64,000 nucleotides of DNA from assembly GCF_001591645.1 (NCBI RefSeq), contig NZ_BCVH01000005.1, forward strand, positions 62,001 to 126,000. The letters are read 5' to 3'. Positions 1-9,158 of the stretch are shown piece after piece; the stretch's first letter is position 1, and every line of letters begins with the position of its first letter. The notes under the pieces were generated by a model. It did not search any database. It was not told the origin of the DNA and saw only the letters and a program-made list of their open reading frames with translations. The stretch comes from Robertmurraya korlensis NBRC 107688 (GTDB taxonomy: Bacteria; Bacillota; Bacilli; Bacillales; Cytobacillaceae). The position numbers were made by a program, and so were the translations under genes.

Positions 1-134
1 TGGGCGACAAGTTCACAGCTGGTGACCTTGGTGAGAAGGAAGTTGTGGAAGACGGAGATGGCACGCAAATCATGCTTGGCGATCCGTTCAAATTTGATGC
101 GAGCAATATTGCTGAGTGGAAAGAAGTGTATTAA
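1..134 (+). CDS. sugar ABC transporter substrate-binding protein, C-terminal fragment
   Basis: Only the last 43 codons are inside the window; the reading frame starts at base 3 and ends at TAA 132-134. The tail reads GDKFTAGDLGEKEVVEDG, then a QIMLGDPFKFDASNI stretch, and ends in EWKEVY. This resembles the C-terminus of periplasmic-binding-protein type 1 sugar receptors, particularly rhamnose-binding proteins of ABC importers. That identity is inferred from a short segment and from the rhamnoside genes that follow. A strong terminator lies 10 bases after the stop, so this is the last gene of an upstream operon that probably also encodes the importer's membrane and ATPase parts. Confidence 0.6.
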   Translation, partial: GDKFTAGDLGEKEVVEDGDGTQIMLGDPFKFDASNIAEWKEVY

Positions 135-143
135 GAGTTCACT

Positions 144-180
144 GGGCTTACAGACATTTTTAACTGTAAGCCCTTTATTA
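144..180 (+). terminator. intrinsic terminator of the upstream sugar-transport operon
   Basis: A perfect 10-bp stem GGGCTTACAG / CTGTAAGCCC (144-153 and 164-173) with a 10-base loop is followed by TTTATTATT. It separates the upstream operon from the secreted rhamnosidase gene. Confidence 0.85.
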
Positions 181-271
181 TTGTACTATTGGTATCGTAT
201 TAACCGGTTAGTTTCTGTATAAAAGGTTGGAAAGTTCCGAATATCAACCCCTATACCCGAAGAATGTCCCC

Positions 272-318
272 TTTCCAGTCAAGACATTATTTTTTATATT
301 AAAATGTAAGCGGATTCA
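272..318 (+). promoter_or_regulatory. putative sigma-A promoter with CcpA cre site
   Basis: TTTCCA (272-277), a 17-bp spacer and TATATT (295-300) form a plausible sigma-A promoter. ATGTAAGCGGATTCA at 304-318 matches the Bacillus cre consensus WTGNAANCGNWNNCW at every specified position. It sits at the expected transcription start, where CcpA would block initiation. The cre match is seen directly; repression of the rhamnosidase by preferred sugars is inferred. Confidence 0.65.
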
Positions 319-395
319 TATAAAGGAGGTGGAATTTGTAGTAGCTTTTATTTCCTAAAAACATTTGGCTTGATTTTTAGAAGAGGAGGAAAACA

Positions 396-3300
396 ATGAG
401 GTTTAAACGTGCAGTGATTATCGTGCTTTCTTTTATTTTAACTGTTAGTTTGCTATTTCCAATTACAAAAACGGTAAAGGCATCCCCACCTGGCTCCATT
501 ACCAATCTGAAAGTAGAGTATATGGAAAATCCTGTTGGAGTAGATTCTGAGAAACCTAGATTCAGTTGGAATATGTTGTCGAATGTCCGTGGAGCCAAAC
601 AACTTGCTTATGAGATAGTGATAGCTGATAGTGAGAAAAATTTAAAACAAGAAAACGTTGTTTGGAGTAGTGGAAAGGTTTCTTCATCTCAATCTGTTAA
701 TTTAAAGTATACAGGAGAAACAAAGCTGAAACCTAGCACACGTTATTATTGGAATGTAAAAGTATGGGATCAAAATAATAAAGTTTTAGAATCCAAACAG
801 AATGCTTATTTCGAAACAGGTCTAATGAGTACAGACGGAACAACGAATTGGGATGGAGCGCAGTGGATTACTAATAATAAAGCAGCGACTGACCCGGTAA
901 ATGTAACCCTATTCCGAACGGAGCAAAAGGTAACCAACAAACCGATACAAAATGCCCAACTTTATATTTCCTCTTTAGGAATTTATGAAGCATTTATTAA
1001 TGGGAAAGAGGTACAGTTACTTCAGGGTCACGAAAAGGCAGTGGACGAAACGTTTAACCCAGGATGGACCGATTATAATTCCTATGTAAACTATCAAGCC
1101 TACGATGTTACCAGCTATTTATCTAACAAGAGTCATCTAAGCCTGGGAGTGATGGTAGGGAAAGGTTGGTACGGAGGACGTATTGGGCAAGTAGGCCAAT
1201 ATACAAAGGTATCAGGGAATAAGTTAGCTTTATTAGCAAAATTGGTCATTACTTACAAGGATGGCAGCAGAGATGTCATAGTTACTAATGAGTCAACCTG
1301 GAAATCTAGTGAAAAGAGTCCAGTTGTAACAAATGATTTCTTTGATGGGGAGACATATGATGCTAATATCGCTAAGGAAATAGAAGGATGGAATAATGTT
1401 AAGTACGATGACAGTGAATGGTCACCTGTATCAAGTATTATTTACAAAGGAGAGGTAAAAGGTAGTCGAGCTGCAGCAGCACGAGTGGCAGAGGAATATA
1501 CTCAACAACCAATTGGAGCCTATAAATATAGTAAAATAGAGCAATCCTTACAAAATGGTGGTGAGTCTCCTTACGAATTTGGTCATGCCGTAACAACAAA
1601 AGTGAAGCCAAACTCTACGATCCATCTTAAGGCGGGAGAAATACTTATCGTTGATATGGGACAGAATATGGCCGGGGTACCAAATATTAAGGTCTCTGGT
1701 GATACAGGAAGCACTGTTACCATGAGATTTGCGGAAATGATTAATGATGGGAAGAAAAATCCGGAAATTACGTCAGGTGGTAGTGACGGACCAAAGGATA
1801 CCCTTTATCGAAAAGCGTTAACAAGTGCTGCCCAAACGGATAAGTATATTCTTTCAGGACAGGGTGTAGAAGAATATCAGTCAGTATTTACTTTCCATGG
1901 TTATAGGTATATGGAAGTGACAGCCGATGCAGATATTAGAATACACTCAGCAGAAGGAAAGATCATCACCTCAGTAAAAGATCAGACAGGAGATCTCGCT
2001 ACTTCTAATAGTGATGTAAATAAATTATTTTCGAATGTGTTATGGGGACAGAGATCGAATTACCTTTCCATCCCTACTGACTCTCCGCAAAGAGCCGAAC
2101 GTGCAGGCTGGGCGGGAGATGCTCAATTATTTGCACAGTCAGCGGTTTATAACTATAATGACTTTTCATTTTTAGAGAATTATAGTGAGATCATGGATAC
2201 ACATAATAAAAATAATAATGGTATTTATGGAAGCATTATGCCTGGTGCGTTTGTTGGATTTTTTGCTAATACGGTAGCTTCCGGATGGAGTGATGCGGGA
2301 ATCATTATTCCATGGGTATTATACCAACAAACAGGAGATACAACAGTCATCGAAAAGAATTTTGCTCAGATGGATAGGTATATGGATTATGTAGGGAAAA
2401 ATGGCTATAACACGGGATTATTTGGGGATTGGTTGGCCTTCCAAGCAACCTCTACGGTCTATTTAAATACAGTCTATCGTGCTTATGATGCACAATTAAT
2501 GGCTAAAATGGCCAAGGTAATTGGAAATGAGACAGCAGTAGACAAGTATGAAGAGTTATATGCAAAGACTAAGACTGATTTTGTAAATAAATACTTTGAT
2601 GACGAGGGTAATTTACTTACAGCTAGTGCAGATAATTTTACTCAATCAAGACATGGATATCCTGGAGCTGATAATGCCCAAACGGGATTACTTTGGGCTT
2701 TGAAACTTGGATTATACGAGACGGAACAACAAAGAGAAACAATGGTTCAAAACCTTACTGCAAATATTAAAAATGAGGGAAGCTTGATTCGTCCAGGTCA
2801 ACCAGAAAATACATTAGCAGTTGGCTTCCTTGGAGTAAATGTTCTTCTACCAACATTATCTGATATAGGGGATAATGATTTAGCTTATACACTACTATTA
2901 CAAGATGAAATGCCATCTTGGTTATACAGTGTGAAAAATGGTGCAACGACGATTTGGGAGAGATGGAATTCCTACTCTATTGAGGATAGCTTTGGTGATT
3001 CAGGTATGAATTCTTTTAATCACTATTCTTATGGAGCGGTAGCTGAATGGATGTATAAATATATGGCTGGAATCTCAAATGACCCTGAAAAACCAGGATT
3101 TCAACATTTTGTCTTGCAACCAACCATTGATGGGGAAAATCGTATATCTTGGGTGAATGGATCCTATGATTCAGTCTATGGGGAAATAAAGAGTAATTGG
3201 AAGGTGAAAAACGGTACATTCAAGTATCAAGTAACGGTACCAGCTAACACATCTGCAACCTTAGTCATTCCAGCTACGAATGTAAATGAAGTGACAGAAG

Positions 3301-3413
3301 GTGGGGTCTCACTTTCAAAAGCTAAGGGAATAAAGGTAATTGAGGTGAAAGATGGAAAGGTGTATTGTGAGGTAAGCTCAGGGACATATGATATAACATC
3401 TAAGGTGAATTAA
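396..3413 (+). CDS. secreted alpha-L-rhamnosidase (GH78)
   Basis: This 1,005-residue enzyme should cleave terminal alpha-L-rhamnose from plant or bacterial glycans outside the cell. It begins with a signal peptide (MRFKRAVIIVLSFIL, cleavage near residue 30). An Fn3-like N-terminal module, rhamnosidase beta-domains, an (alpha/alpha)6 catalytic barrel and a C-terminal beta-domain follow, the usual GH78 layout. The GH78 signature is visible as DSPQRAERAGWAGD with D562, E568 and D575. The candidate general base is E855 in TTIWERW. The start ATG follows AGAGGAGG. No sortase or S-layer anchor is visible, so it is probably released or loosely wall-bound. It is monocistronic between two terminators, under the upstream cre site. 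Family assignment is firm; the exact linkage cleaved is not readable from sequence. Confidence 0.93.
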   Translation: MRFKRAVIIVLSFILTVSLLFPITKTVKASPPGSITNLKVEYMENPVGVDSEKPRFSWNMLSNVRGAKQLAYEIVIADSEKNLKQENVVWSSGKVSSSQSVNLKYTGETKLKPSTRYYWNVKVWDQNNKVLESKQNAYFETGLMSTDGTTNWDGAQWITNNKAATDPVNVTLFRTEQKVTNKPIQNAQLYISSLGIYEAFINGKEVQLLQGHEKAVDETFNPGWTDYNSYVNYQAYDVTSYLSNKSHLSLGVMVGKGWYGGRIGQVGQYTKVSGNKLALLAKLVITYKDGSRDVIVTNESTWKSSEKSPVVTNDFFDGETYDANIAKEIEGWNNVKYDDSEWSPVSSIIYKGEVKGSRAAAARVAEEYTQQPIGAYKYSKIEQSLQNGGESPYEFGHAVTTKVKPNSTIHLKAGEILIVDMGQNMAGVPNIKVSGDTGSTVTMRFAEMINDGKKNPEITSGGSDGPKDTLYRKALTSAAQTDKYILSGQGVEEYQSVFTFHGYRYMEVTADADIRIHSAEGKIITSVKDQTGDLATSNSDVNKLFSNVLWGQRSNYLSIPTDSPQRAERAGWAGDAQLFAQSAVYNYNDFSFLENYSEIMDTHNKNNNGIYGSIMPGAFVGFFANTVASGWSDAGIIIPWVLYQQTGDTTVIEKNFAQMDRYMDYVGKNGYNTGLFGDWLAFQATSTVYLNTVYRAYDAQLMAKMAKVIGNETAVDKYEELYAKTKTDFVNKYFDDEGNLLTASADNFTQSRHGYPGADNAQTGLLWALKLGLYETEQQRETMVQNLTANIKNEGSLIRPGQPENTLAVGFLGVNVLLPTLSDIGDNDLAYTLLLQDEMPSWLYSVKNGATTIWERWNSYSIEDSFGDSGMNSFNHYSYGAVAEWMYKYMAGISNDPEKPGFQHFVLQPTIDGENRISWVNGSYDSVYGEIKSNWKVKNGTFKYQVTVPANTSATLVIPATNVNEVTEGGVSLSKAKGIKVIEVKDGKVYCEVSSGTYDITSKVN

Positions 3414-3425
3414 AAAACATGAGTA

Positions 3426-3474
3426 GAGAGGACATTAATCCCTTGAGGGTTAATGTCCTCTCATTCTTTTTTTT
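3426..3474. terminator. intrinsic terminator between convergent genes
   Basis: A long stem (GAGAGGACATTAATCCC, loop TTGA, then GGGTTAATGTCCTCTC; one bulged base) is followed by a T-rich run at 3463-3474. It ends the rhamnosidase transcript. It also lies just beyond the 3' end of the minus-strand AraC gene and may serve both. Confidence 0.88.
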
Positions 3475-3507
3475 CGATACATTTTTAAAATTTTAATTTT
3501 CTAGCAC

Positions 3508-4530
3508 TCAAGCCTTCTTATCCCTCTGCTCAATATATTGCTTTCGGTATTCGGCAGGAGTAACGTGATAATGCTCCTTAAACTTTTTATAGAAATGATT
3601 GAAATTGGTGTAGCCTACTTCATCCGCAATATGATTGATTTGGAAGGTTGTATTTTCAAGTAATAGTTTTGCCTGGCGAAGTCGAAGTTCTTGAATCATT
3701 TCACTAAAGGTTTTACCGAGATTTTCCTTAAAAAACCTACTAAAATAGTTAGGATGAAAGTGAAAGTGTTCAGCAACCTCGCTGAGGGTGACCGTTAAAT
3801 AATGTTCCTCCAAATAATTTAGAATTTCTACAAGGGATCTCTTTCCCTTTGTTACATCGTTCACTTCCAGATTGCTTTTCTTAGACAACCTCAGAAGCTC
3901 CGTAAAAAGCAGGATGACGTTACAATTAACCACTTCAATGCTGGCCACATCAGGGTCCAAGGATTCGCACATGGCTGTAGCGATATAATATTTGATTTTC
4001 TCATTTCCACGTGAGGGAAAGTATAGGTAACGTCCATTCATACTCGGTTTATAGATGGCATCGATAACGAATTCCGAAATGAGGTCATTTTCTGTTAAAC
4101 GAGCTAAAATACTTTGATTAAAATAATCCTTTCTAATCAGAATATTAATGATAATTGATTCTTCTGCTACTTTATTGATGGTGTGAACCACATCGGTATC
4201 CAATATGGTTAGGTCACCTTCCTCCATTCTCACCACCTGTTCATTAATTACCTGGGTGAAACCTCCCCTGTAGGCGTAGCTAATTTCTAAAAAATCATGT
4301 TTATGGGGGAGCACCTCCACAAAACGGGGATGCTTCTTAAAAGTCATTTTTTCCGTATTTTTCATGAATATATCCCCTGAGAGAACCTCTTCAGAAAACA
4401 TCTTATTTCCTGTTCCCGGCGAATGGATTAAAGGCAATATTTCATGGATCTGGGTTATTCCTGTATTAATGGCAACGGTTTCGATTATGTCATAGGTTTT
4501 TAAATACTCTTCCAACTCGGCAACGAGCAT
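3508..4530 (-). CDS. AraC-family transcriptional regulator with cupin sensor domain
   Basis: This 340-residue regulator has an N-terminal cupin-like sugar-sensing domain (LPHKHDFLEISYAYRGG, then a GDLTILDTDVVH stretch). A C-terminal pair of AraC helix-turn-helices follows (SEVAEHFHFHPNYFSRFFKE and the IADEVGYTNFNHFYKKFKEH block). It is divergent from the symporter/rhamnosidase operon at 4758, so it probably activates that operon in response to rhamnose or a rhamnoside. I chose ATG at 4530. An in-frame GTG nine bases upstream overlaps the GGGGGAG ribosome site, whereas ATG sits 8 bases after it. It is a paralogue of the regulator at 21706-22674. The inducer is inferred from context. Confidence 0.88.
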   Translation of the reverse strand: MLVAELEEYLKTYDIIETVAINTGITQIHEILPLIHSPGTGNKMFSEEVLSGDIFMKNTEKMTFKKHPRFVEVLPHKHDFLEISYAYRGGFTQVINEQVVRMEEGDLTILDTDVVHTINKVAEESIIINILIRKDYFNQSILARLTENDLISEFVIDAIYKPSMNGRYLYFPSRGNEKIKYYIATAMCESLDPDVASIEVVNCNVILLFTELLRLSKKSNLEVNDVTKGKRSLVEILNYLEEHYLTVTLSEVAEHFHFHPNYFSRFFKENLGKTFSEMIQELRLRQAKLLLENTTFQINHIADEVGYTNFNHFYKKFKEHYHVTPAEYRKQYIEQRDKKA

Positions 4531-4586
4531 AGATTTCACTCCCCCTTTCTTTAAAGGTTAAGATTTGTTATAAAACAAGATATGAT

Positions 4587-4641
4587 TTGATATTAAAAAT
4601 TCAGATAAATTTATATAAGATAATTATGACATCGCTTACAT
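4587..4641 (+). promoter_or_regulatory. cre site and possible promoter of the symporter-rhamnosidase operon
   Basis: On the minus strand, 4641-4627 reads ATGTAAGCGATGTCA, a full match to the cre consensus, sharing ATGTAAGCG with the site at 304-318. Upstream, TTGATA (4587-4592) and a TTATAT/TATATA segment (4611-4617) could form a sigma-A promoter with an 18-19 bp spacer. That would put the cre just after the transcription start. The cre is well supported; the promoter is tentative. Confidence 0.6.
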
Positions 4642-4757
4642 AATAAAAGCAAAGGATTTATTGAATAAAGTGAGCAAATAATTTGTTATTAGTTTAATAG
4701 TTAACATTTGCCATATTGTTCGAAGTAAGCGAAATAAAATACTAGGGGGTTAAGAAA

Positions 4758-6098
4758 ATGAAGGGGAAAGAAGCTGGCAGTGTCACTTTAAAAGAAAAAT
4801 TAGCTTTTGGTTCAGGTGCTTTTGGGAAAGATATCGTTTATATTTTCATATCGATGTATATTATGTACTTTTATACGGATGTACTAAAAATACCAGCGGC
4901 TACTGCAGGGTCTATCTTGTTAGTAGTACGCCTTATTGATGCGGGATTTGACCTACCATTTGGATTTTTAGTTGATAAAACAAAATCGAAGTGGGGGAAG
5001 ATGAGACCTTACCTACTGTTTGGTGCAGTCCCATATGGAGTCGTCACAGCGCTTTTGTTTTATGCACCGAATTTTACCGAAACAGGTAAGGTATTTTACG
5101 CTTTCACTTTATATTTGTTAATCAGTATCTTGTATAGTATTGTCAGTATTCCTCATGCCGCATTAAACACGGTTATGACGGACAATGTTCAAGAAAGAAC
5201 GCATTTAACGAAGTATCTCGTTCTGTTTTCAGGTTTATCGGCAGCCATTGCAGGTACGATTGCTGTACCAATCGTAGGGTTATTTCCAAGTCCCAAGGCT
5301 GGCTATTTCTTTATGGGAGCCTTTATTGGAGTCTTATCTATTATCTTAATTCTAATTTGTTTTAAAGGGACAGCTGAGAAAGTGATAGAGAATGAAATAA
5401 GAGAACAGATTCCATTTAAGTTAGCCATCAAAACCGTGGGGACCAATATACCATTTTTGATCTTATCTGCGTCCTTCTTATTAGCTCAATTGAGTCTAGG
5501 TATTCGTGGAGCTTCTGGTATCTACTATTTTATTTACAATGTAGGTAATCCTAATTTGTTTAGTGTGGTTTCAGGTCTTGGAGGGATCATTGGCTTAGTT
5601 CTAACTCTAGTGTTACCCGCTATAGCTATTCGTATCGGAATAAGAAACTTTTATATTTTAATAGGCGCTTTATCGGTTATTGACTTCCTCTTAATTTATT
5701 TCACACCTGTAAATATGGCACCAATGGTTTTAGTTCTTAATATTTTGGCTGGAGCATTAACGGGATTAGTTATGTTTGCTGCTTGGGGAGCACTACCTGA
5801 TGCCATCTCTTACTCTGTCAGACAGAATGGGTTGCATATTGAAGGAGTCTATTATTCTCTTTATAACTTTATTCAAAAGCTTGGTTCATCGCTTTCCGGT
5901 GGACTTGCCGGGTTTGTTCTAGCAGCTTATGGATATCAAGCAGGCAGCGCGCCAACCCCTCAAAGTTTAGAAGGAATTCTTGTTACGTCTGCTTTAATTC
6001 CAGCAGCCTGTGCACTTTTATTTACCGTGTTGATGCTTTTCTATAAAACGAAACCATCAAAGAGTCAAACAATTGAAAGCGGTGTTATTAATGGATAG
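4758..6098 (+). CDS. GPH-family sugar:cation symporter
   Basis: A 446-residue membrane protein with about 12 predicted helices, of the glycoside-pentoside-hexuronide:cation symporter (MelB-like) family within the MFS fold. Family marks are the N-terminal KLAFGSGAFGKDIVY segment, a YFYTDVLKIP segment, the RLIDAGFDLPFGFLVDKTKS loop with cation-site aspartates, and KWGKMRPYLLFG. It should import a rhamnoside or short rhamno-oligosaccharide with a cation. The stop overlaps the start of the cytoplasmic rhamnosidase by 8 bases, so transport and hydrolysis are translationally coupled. The start follows TAGGGGG. The substrate is inferred from that coupling. Confidence 0.87.
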   Translation: MKGKEAGSVTLKEKLAFGSGAFGKDIVYIFISMYIMYFYTDVLKIPAATAGSILLVVRLIDAGFDLPFGFLVDKTKSKWGKMRPYLLFGAVPYGVVTALLFYAPNFTETGKVFYAFTLYLLISILYSIVSIPHAALNTVMTDNVQERTHLTKYLVLFSGLSAAIAGTIAVPIVGLFPSPKAGYFFMGAFIGVLSIILILICFKGTAEKVIENEIREQIPFKLAIKTVGTNIPFLILSASFLLAQLSLGIRGASGIYYFIYNVGNPNLFSVVSGLGGIIGLVLTLVLPAIAIRIGIRNFYILIGALSVIDFLLIYFTPVNMAPMVLVLNILAGALTGLVMFAAWGALPDAISYSVRQNGLHIEGVYYSLYNFIQKLGSSLSGGLAGFVLAAYGYQAGSAPTPQSLEGILVTSALIPAACALLFTVLMLFYKTKPSKSQTIESGVING

Positions 6099-8871
6099 AG
6101 ATTTATGGGTTGAAAATCTAACGGTAGAAAGTCAGAAACACCCGTTAGGAATAGATGTGGTTACCCCACGATTGAGTTGGTGGATTCAAACGGAGCAACA
6201 TCATATTTTGCAAACAGCTTACCACGTCATTGTAACGGATGATGACGGAACCGAGGTATGGAATACGGAAAAAGTAAAGAGTGACCAATCACTTTGGATT
6301 GACTATCAGGGAACTCCTTTACAGTCACGTAAACGATATGATTGGAAAGTGAAAGTATGGGATAACCAAGGAAGGGAATCCGATTGGAGTCAGCTTGCAT
6401 CGTGGGAAATGGGATTGTTAAAACAGGAAGATTGGCTGGCAAGCTGGATTGAACCTGAACAACAAGAAGCAGTGGAGGAAGATTTTATCACCATAAAAGA
6501 AATCTTTTCTGGTGGTCTAAAGGCAGAAAGTCTCGAGGAAAGAGCGAAGAATCTTCGACCTCCTCAGTTGTTACGACGTCCTTTTACGGCTGAAAAAAGA
6601 GTAAAAAAAGCAAGAGTATATGTAACCAGCCATGGAATTTATCAATTGGAGCTTAACGGGCGAAGGGTAGGAGACATAGAATTTGCCCCAGATTTTACGG
6701 CCTATGATGTACATCTTCAGTATCAAACCTATGATGTCACGCCGTACATTCATAATGGTGACAATGTACTCGGTGTAATAGTTGCCGACGGCTGGTATAC
6801 CGGACGGATTCAATTAACGGGGCATAGCTGTCAATATGGAAACAAACTAGGTTTATTGCTTCAATTAGAAATGGAATATGAAGATGGAACAATAGAAATC
6901 GTAACCTCTGATGAAAACTTCGTCTCAAGTCCTGGACCTTGGCAATATGCTGACTTATTTATTGGTGAAAAATATGATGCAAGACTCGAGCAGGAGGCTT
7001 GGAGTTGTTCTAATTTTGTTGCATCTGGCTGGTCTGAGGTTAATTGTGTGAACTACTCATTCGAAAATCTTACGGCCCAATATGGACCAAGTGTAAAAGC
7101 CATGGAGGAATTACTACCATGCGATATCCACATGGAAGAGGATGGTTCCCAAATTATAGACTTTGGCCAAACCATTGCGGGGCGTATTCAAATGAGCATA
7201 AATGTCCCGCGGGGCACGACCATTTGTATGGAACATAGTGAGGTATTGGACCAAGACGGAAAATTTTTCATGAATATTATGGGTCGAAATAAAGACCAAA
7301 TAGATGTCTATATCGCAAAAGGAAATGGGATGGAAACCTATGAACCTAGTTTTACCTATCATGGTTTCCGATATGTACGTGTAACAGGTCATCCACATAA
7401 CATTCGAAAAACAGATGTAAAAGCGATCGTCTTATATAGTGATATGGAGACGACTGGCCATTTTAAATGCTCTGATGGTAGAGTAAATCAATTGCAGCAC
7501 AACATCCAATGGAGTCAAAAAACGAATATGTTATCGATTCCGACAGACTGTCCTCAACGAGAAAAAGCAGGTTGGACAGGGGATCTTCAGGTGTTTGCTC
7601 CAACAGCTGCCTTTAATATGGATGTTGATTCCTTCTTAACCAGGTGGTTGGTTGATGTCCGTTTAGAGCAATTTCCTGATGGTCAAATCGCCAATTTTGT
7701 ACCAACTGGAAAATATTACGAGCCGGAAAGTGCAGCAAATGGGGGAGAACTTTCGAGTGCTGGGTGGGGCGATGCCATCATTATTGTTCCTTGGGTATTG
7801 TACGAAAGATATGGGGATAAGCGGATATTAGAAGAGAATTTTGAAGCGATGACGAAATGGATGAGTTATGTTCGTCAAAAAGCAGAGACGGGAATTCCAG
7901 ACCATTTAGAAGACCGAGATCCTATTCGTTTAGAAAGGCAAAAATACTTATGGAATACAGGATTCCATTTTGGAGATTGGCTAATACCTAGCATAAAAAA
8001 TCCGATGGAAAGTGCTATTCGGACAAAAGAACTCGTGGCAACGTGCTTTTACGCAAATTCGACACTCCTTTTAGCCGAAATTTCAAAAGTCCTTGGGAAG
8101 CCAGAAATGGAGTCTATGTACAAAGACTTGAATAGCCAAATTAGAAAAGCTTTTGAGGAAGAGTATGTGGATGATAAAGGGAGAATCAGCTCGCATTTTC
8201 AAGGAATATATATATTAGCTCTGCAAATGAATATGGTGTCTGAGCAAAAACGTTCGCTGGTGGTCAACCAATTAGTTGAATTAATCAAGGAGAATGGGTA
8301 TAAGCTTGATACGGGATTCCTATCAATCCCCTATTTAATGGATGTATTGTGTGAAGAAGGTCAGGCCGATCTCGCCTATCGACTACTCTATCAAACTGAA
8401 TGTCCATCTTGGCTCTATGAAGTCGAAAAAGGGGCAACTACGATTTGGGAATCATGGTCAGCGATCTCACCGGACGGAACAGTTGGTCATATGTCATTTA
8501 ACCATTATGCGTTTGGATGTATTGGTGATTGGCTATATAGACATATTGCCGGCATCAAGCATGATCAACCTGGATATAAAACGAGCATCATCGAACCCCA
8601 TACCGATTGTGGATTAACTTTTGCAAAAGCAAAACTTAAAACAGGATATGGGATCCTTTCATCGTCTTGGCTCAAAAAAAATCATACGGTTCAATTAGAA
8701 ATTGAGGTGCCAGCAAACACAACAGCAACCGTCATCCTTCCTCCAAATGCGGATATCACGGGTGACTGGGATGGATTGACCTATACTGGTGATGGAAAAG
8801 TAAAGTTTGTTGTTGGAAGTGGAATTCACCAGATTGAGTATGCTGAAAAATGCGTTTTAAATAGTAAGTAA
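6091..8871 (+). CDS. cytoplasmic alpha-L-rhamnosidase (GH78)
   Basis: A 926-residue GH78 enzyme without signal peptide, so it acts inside the cell on sugar imported by the overlapping symporter. The same domains as in the secreted enzyme are visible. The signature is DCPQREKAGWTGD with D486, E491 and D498. This spacing equals that of the D567/E572/D579 set described for the Bacillus enzyme RhaB. The candidate general base is E787 in TTIWESW. I chose ATG 6091, which overlaps the symporter stop as ATGGATAG. An in-frame TTG at 6073 would lengthen it by six residues but has no better ribosome site. It resembles the 396-3413 enzyme only moderately, so the two are probably not recent duplicates. 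Confidence 0.92.
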   Translation: MDRDLWVENLTVESQKHPLGIDVVTPRLSWWIQTEQHHILQTAYHVIVTDDDGTEVWNTEKVKSDQSLWIDYQGTPLQSRKRYDWKVKVWDNQGRESDWSQLASWEMGLLKQEDWLASWIEPEQQEAVEEDFITIKEIFSGGLKAESLEERAKNLRPPQLLRRPFTAEKRVKKARVYVTSHGIYQLELNGRRVGDIEFAPDFTAYDVHLQYQTYDVTPYIHNGDNVLGVIVADGWYTGRIQLTGHSCQYGNKLGLLLQLEMEYEDGTIEIVTSDENFVSSPGPWQYADLFIGEKYDARLEQEAWSCSNFVASGWSEVNCVNYSFENLTAQYGPSVKAMEELLPCDIHMEEDGSQIIDFGQTIAGRIQMSINVPRGTTICMEHSEVLDQDGKFFMNIMGRNKDQIDVYIAKGNGMETYEPSFTYHGFRYVRVTGHPHNIRKTDVKAIVLYSDMETTGHFKCSDGRVNQLQHNIQWSQKTNMLSIPTDCPQREKAGWTGDLQVFAPTAAFNMDVDSFLTRWLVDVRLEQFPDGQIANFVPTGKYYEPESAANGGELSSAGWGDAIIIVPWVLYERYGDKRILEENFEAMTKWMSYVRQKAETGIPDHLEDRDPIRLERQKYLWNTGFHFGDWLIPSIKNPMESAIRTKELVATCFYANSTLLLAEISKVLGKPEMESMYKDLNSQIRKAFEEEYVDDKGRISSHFQGIYILALQMNMVSEQKRSLVVNQLVELIKENGYKLDTGFLSIPYLMDVLCEEGQADLAYRLLYQTECPSWLYEVEKGATTIWESWSAISPDGTVGHMSFNHYAFGCIGDWLYRHIAGIKHDQPGYKTSIIEPHTDCGLTFAKAKLKTGYGILSSSWLKKNHTVQLEIEVPANTTATVILPPNADITGDWDGLTYTGDGKVKFVVGSGIHQIEYAEKCVLNSK

Positions 8872-9071
8872 ATGGTCGAGATCGCAAATAAGTTTCAGGA
8901 ATCGCAAATATATTTCAGGAATCGCAAATAAATTTCCAGAATCGCAAATAAACACCTGAAAAGAAGCTCTCAGGAACACAATTTAGTTCCAAAAGGGATT
9001 TAACAACGTTAAATGACCCTCTAGAGCCTCCAAAAGTACTGGTCGAATGTAATTTCGACCAGTTTTTTTTA
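8872..9071 (+). repeat. 20-bp-periodic intergenic repeat element (copy A)
   Basis: After a GGTCGAG leader, the word ATCGCAAATA recurs at exactly 8881, 8901, 8921 and 8941, a 20-bp period with units like AATCGCAAATAAATTTCAG. A non-repetitive tail containing CCTCTAGAG and a GACCAG terminator follows. The same order of leader, array, AAACACC, CCTCTAGA and terminator occurs at 22733-22961, and a shorter array lies at 50055-50120. No open reading frame fits it. Confidence 0.8.
9038..9071 (+). terminator. intrinsic terminator of the symporter-rhamnosidase operon
   Basis: Stem ACTGGTCGAA / TTCGACCAGT (9038-9047 and 9054-9063) is followed by eight T residues. It lies at the end of repeat element copy A, about 165 bases after the stop codon. 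Confidence 0.88.
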
Positions 9072-9158
9072 TTAAAAAAACCATAGCATTCGGTTAATCA
9101 ATATATTATAGTTACATAAAAGATTAGCAACCCTTTCGTGCAAAAGGTGATGAGTAAT

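Noticed and set aside
22-222. 66-codon frame at the window start
   Set aside because: It runs out of frame through the binding-protein tail and across the terminator hairpin; the frame ending at 134 has recognisable protein sequence.
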